DNA of 64,000 bases from Paraoerskovia marina DSM 21750 (lineage in GTDB: Bacteria; Actinomycetota; Actinomycetes; Actinomycetales; Cellulomonadaceae), in the NCBI RefSeq assembly GCF_000701465.1, contig NZ_JNIY01000004.1, forward strand, positions 434,001 through 498,000. The letters are read 5' to 3'. This document shows positions 61,784 through 64,000 of the stretch, in pieces (the first letter of the stretch is position 1; each line of letters begins with the position of its first letter). Made by a program: the position numbers and the translations under genes. The notes beneath the pieces are model-generated. The model ran no database searches. It was given only the letters and a program-made list of their open reading frames with translations, and was not told the DNA's origin.

Positions 61784-63042
61784 GCCGATGCCCCTTCCGT
61801 CGAGGTGTCGGTATCGACCGCGTCACCCGGGGCGACGGTGTCGGCGTCGGCCGTGAGCTCTTCGACGGCCTCGGACGGGGCCATGGCCTCAAGGAGCGTG
61901 ACGCGGGGGATGACCCCCACGAGGCGGCCCTCGTCGTCCGTCACAGCCATCGGCAGCGCCGACTCGGTCGCGGGCGCGAAGAGCTCGGCGAGCGGCGTGT
62001 CCTGGTGGACCGAGGTGTAGTCGGCCTCCAGGTACTCGGCGACGGTCTCGGCGCCTTCCTTGACGGCGCGCACGGCGTTGTCGGAGGTGATGACGCCGCG
62101 CAGCACACGCTTGCGGTCGACGACGTACGACTTGGGGAGTGCGGCCTCGCGCAGCTCACGGGCGGCGACGCGCGGCCCCGCGCCGAGGGTGACCTTGATC
62201 TGCGGCGCCTGCATCATCGAGGCCGCGGTCAGCACACGGGTGCGGTCGACGTCGGCCACGAACTTGGCGACGTAGTCGTTGGCTGGGTCGGAGAGAATCT
62301 CCTCGGCCGAGCCGATCTGGACGATCTGGCCGTCGCGCATGACGGCGATCCGGTCGCCGAGGTGCATGGCCTCGTTGAGGTCGTGCGTGATGAAGATGAT
62401 CGTCTTGCCCAGCTTGTCCTGGAGCTCGAGCAGCTGCTCCTGCATCTCGCGGCGGATCAGCGGGTCGAGGGCGGAGAACGCCTCGTCCATCAGGAGGATG
62501 TCTGTGTCGGCGGCGAGAGCGCGGGCGAGCCCGACGCGCTGGCGCATGCCGCCGGAGAGCTGCGACGGCAGCGAGTCCGCCCAGTCGGAGAGACCGACCA
62601 TGTCGAGCGACTCCTGCGCGCGGCGCCGACGCTCCTCGCGCTCGACGCCCTGGATCTCCAGCGGGTAGGCCGCGTTGTCGATCACGGATCGGTGGGGGAG
62701 CAGCGCGAAGTGCTGGAAGACCATCGAGACGCGCTCGCGTCGGATCTTGCGGAGCTTCGCGCCGTCGACGGCCGTGAGGTCGTCGTCGCCGAGGTAGACG
62801 TGCCCGGAGGTCGGGTCCCACAGGCCGTTGAGCATGCGGATCAGGGTGGACTTGCCCGAGCCCGACAGGCCCATGACGACGAAGATCTCGCCCTTGGCCA
62901 CCTCGAAGGAGGCGTCGATGACGGCGGCCGTCCCGAGGTTCGCGACGTCGTCGCGGGTCTTGCCGGCCTTCAGGCGCTTCACGGCCTCGGCCGGCTTGCG
63001 GCCAAAGACCTTGTAGACGTTTTCGACGCGTACGGCTGTCAT
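61780..63042 (-). CDS. proV: Glycine-betaine/proline ABC transporter ATPase with CBS domains
   Basis: A 420-residue ATPase of the ProV/OpuAA type. The insertion RKPAEAVKRLKAGKTRDDV after VYKVFG is typical of the family. Walker A is GLSGSGKST, the signature LSGGMRQRVGLARAL, Walker B ILLMDEAFSALDPL. The C-terminal ~150 residues are a CBS pair (SYVVDRKRVLRGVITSDNAV, ALPMAVTDDEGRLVGVIPRVTLLEAM), which in relatives senses ionic strength or nucleotides such as c-di-AMP. ATG 63042 has GGAG 8 nt upstream. First gene of the operon; the leader is long and structured. Confidence 0.94.
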   Translation of the reverse strand: MTAVRVENVYKVFGRKPAEAVKRLKAGKTRDDVANLGTAAVIDASFEVAKGEIFVVMGLSGSGKSTLIRMLNGLWDPTSGHVYLGDDDLTAVDGAKLRKIRRERVSMVFQHFALLPHRSVIDNAAYPLEIQGVEREERRRRAQESLDMVGLSDWADSLPSQLSGGMRQRVGLARALAADTDILLMDEAFSALDPLIRREMQEQLLELQDKLGKTIIFITHDLNEAMHLGDRIAVMRDGQIVQIGSAEEILSDPANDYVAKFVADVDRTRVLTAASMMQAPQIKVTLGAGPRVAARELREAALPKSYVVDRKRVLRGVITSDNAVRAVKEGAETVAEYLEADYTSVHQDTPLAELFAPATESALPMAVTDDEGRLVGVIPRVTLLEAMAPSEAVEELTADADTVAPGDAVDTDTSTEGASA

Positions 63043-63276
63043 GTGGTGTTCTCCACGAGTCGTGCCACTGACGCACACTCCTCGTCGTCAGCACCGGGCT
63101 CGCGCACTGCGTCGTCCAGGACGAGATCCTGATGACGAGGAGTGCGGCGTCGACGCCGGCGTGGCCGAGGCAGGGCTCGTCGGGAGCCCGGCGGTCAAGC
63201 GATCGGCCTCTACCGTGCCTGAATCGGGACGATAGTTCCAGTGGCTACCCCCCATCTGGACGGGTGTCCGAGAGTA
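63043..63276 (-). promoter_or_regulatory. Long structured leader and possible promoter of the proVWX operon
   Basis: On the minus strand a TACTCT -10-like box (63276-63271) would give a ~220-nt leader. It contains a 6-bp hairpin GGGCTC/GAGCCC at about 63174-63190. A 16-nt near-perfect inverted repeat (63076-63091, CACTCCTCGTCGTCAG, with 63129-63144, one mismatch) lies close to the start codon. No known riboswitch consensus was recognised. Confidence 0.45.

Positions 63277-64000
<724 letters not shown>

Noticed and set aside
63160-63250. Known c-di-AMP (ydaO), cobalamin or SAH riboswitch near proV/ahcY
   Set aside because: Only short fragments (for example GCCACTG) coincide; conserved cores are absent, and the ahcY leader would be too short for an SAH switch.

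Overview
The window is about 64 kb of high-GC DNA with dense, often overlapping genes. It carries WhiB proteins, LytR-CpsA-Psr (LCP) proteins, TIGR03089, DUF3499 and the coproporphyrin-type heme genes. Together these point to an actinobacterium, most likely a Micrococcales of the Cellulomonas/Oerskovia/Sanguibacter kind. The genus is inferred from gene content recalled from memory; no database was searched. No rRNA, tRNA, CRISPR array, phage gene or defence system was found.

Left part (1-31.9 kb), mostly housekeeping. Ferrochelatase (5'-truncated by the window edge) and coproheme decarboxylase are followed by two TspO-like membrane proteins. Then come a monooxygenase-fold protein, glutamate dehydrogenase, a phosphodiester glycosidase and a GT2-GtrA fusion whose 3' end is built from a palindromic repeat. 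Proline catabolism (bifunctional PutA with a divergent PAS-AraC regulator) precedes a patatin/acyltransferase pair. A complete cebEFG-bglC-type beta-glucoside uptake cluster has its own LacI regulator and a striking double operator. Two signalling blocks follow (PdtaS-like kinase next to WhiB1; an OmpR-type two-component system), then purK-purE and two LCP ligases. Facing the LCP genes are a GlfT1-like transferase, another GT2 and UDP-galactopyranose mutase.

Middle (32-42.5 kb), a conserved actinobacterial envelope neighbourhood: TIGR03089, WhiB2, a very large GT2/membrane protein with a DUF5719 partner, an Rv3259-like protein, DUF3499, ManB, a Trm112-like protein and a GlfT2-like galactofuranosyltransferase. 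Glf, GlfT1-like and GlfT2-like proteins together suggest that the cell makes a galactofuranose-containing wall polymer.

Right-middle (42.5-58.7 kb), an accessory surface-polymer island. It holds a secreted SpoIID/LytB-domain protein with an internal 276-bp duplication, two CDP-glycerol-transferase-like proteins, a nucleotidyltransferase, a TagGH/Wzm-Wzt exporter, a GT2, a polysaccharide pyruvyl transferase, a frameshifted beta-rich ORF and a truncated Stf0 sulfotransferase. An ISL3 element with a dead transposase, an IS5 remnant, a small two-repeat secreted protein and an OatA-like O-acetyltransferase complete it. By analogy with teichoic-acid systems, a CDP-activated alditol-phosphate-type polymer is made, decorated and exported here. 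The island sits between trm112-like and the CDF transporter gene, where relatives (from memory) keep an SIS-domain gene and manA; both are absent from this window.

Right end (58.9-64 kb): a CDF metal transporter, a proVWX-type osmoprotectant ABC transporter with a long structured leader, and the start of adenosylhomocysteinase. Many genes appear to be transcribed leaderless, with a TANNNT -10 box 6-8 nt before the start codon.
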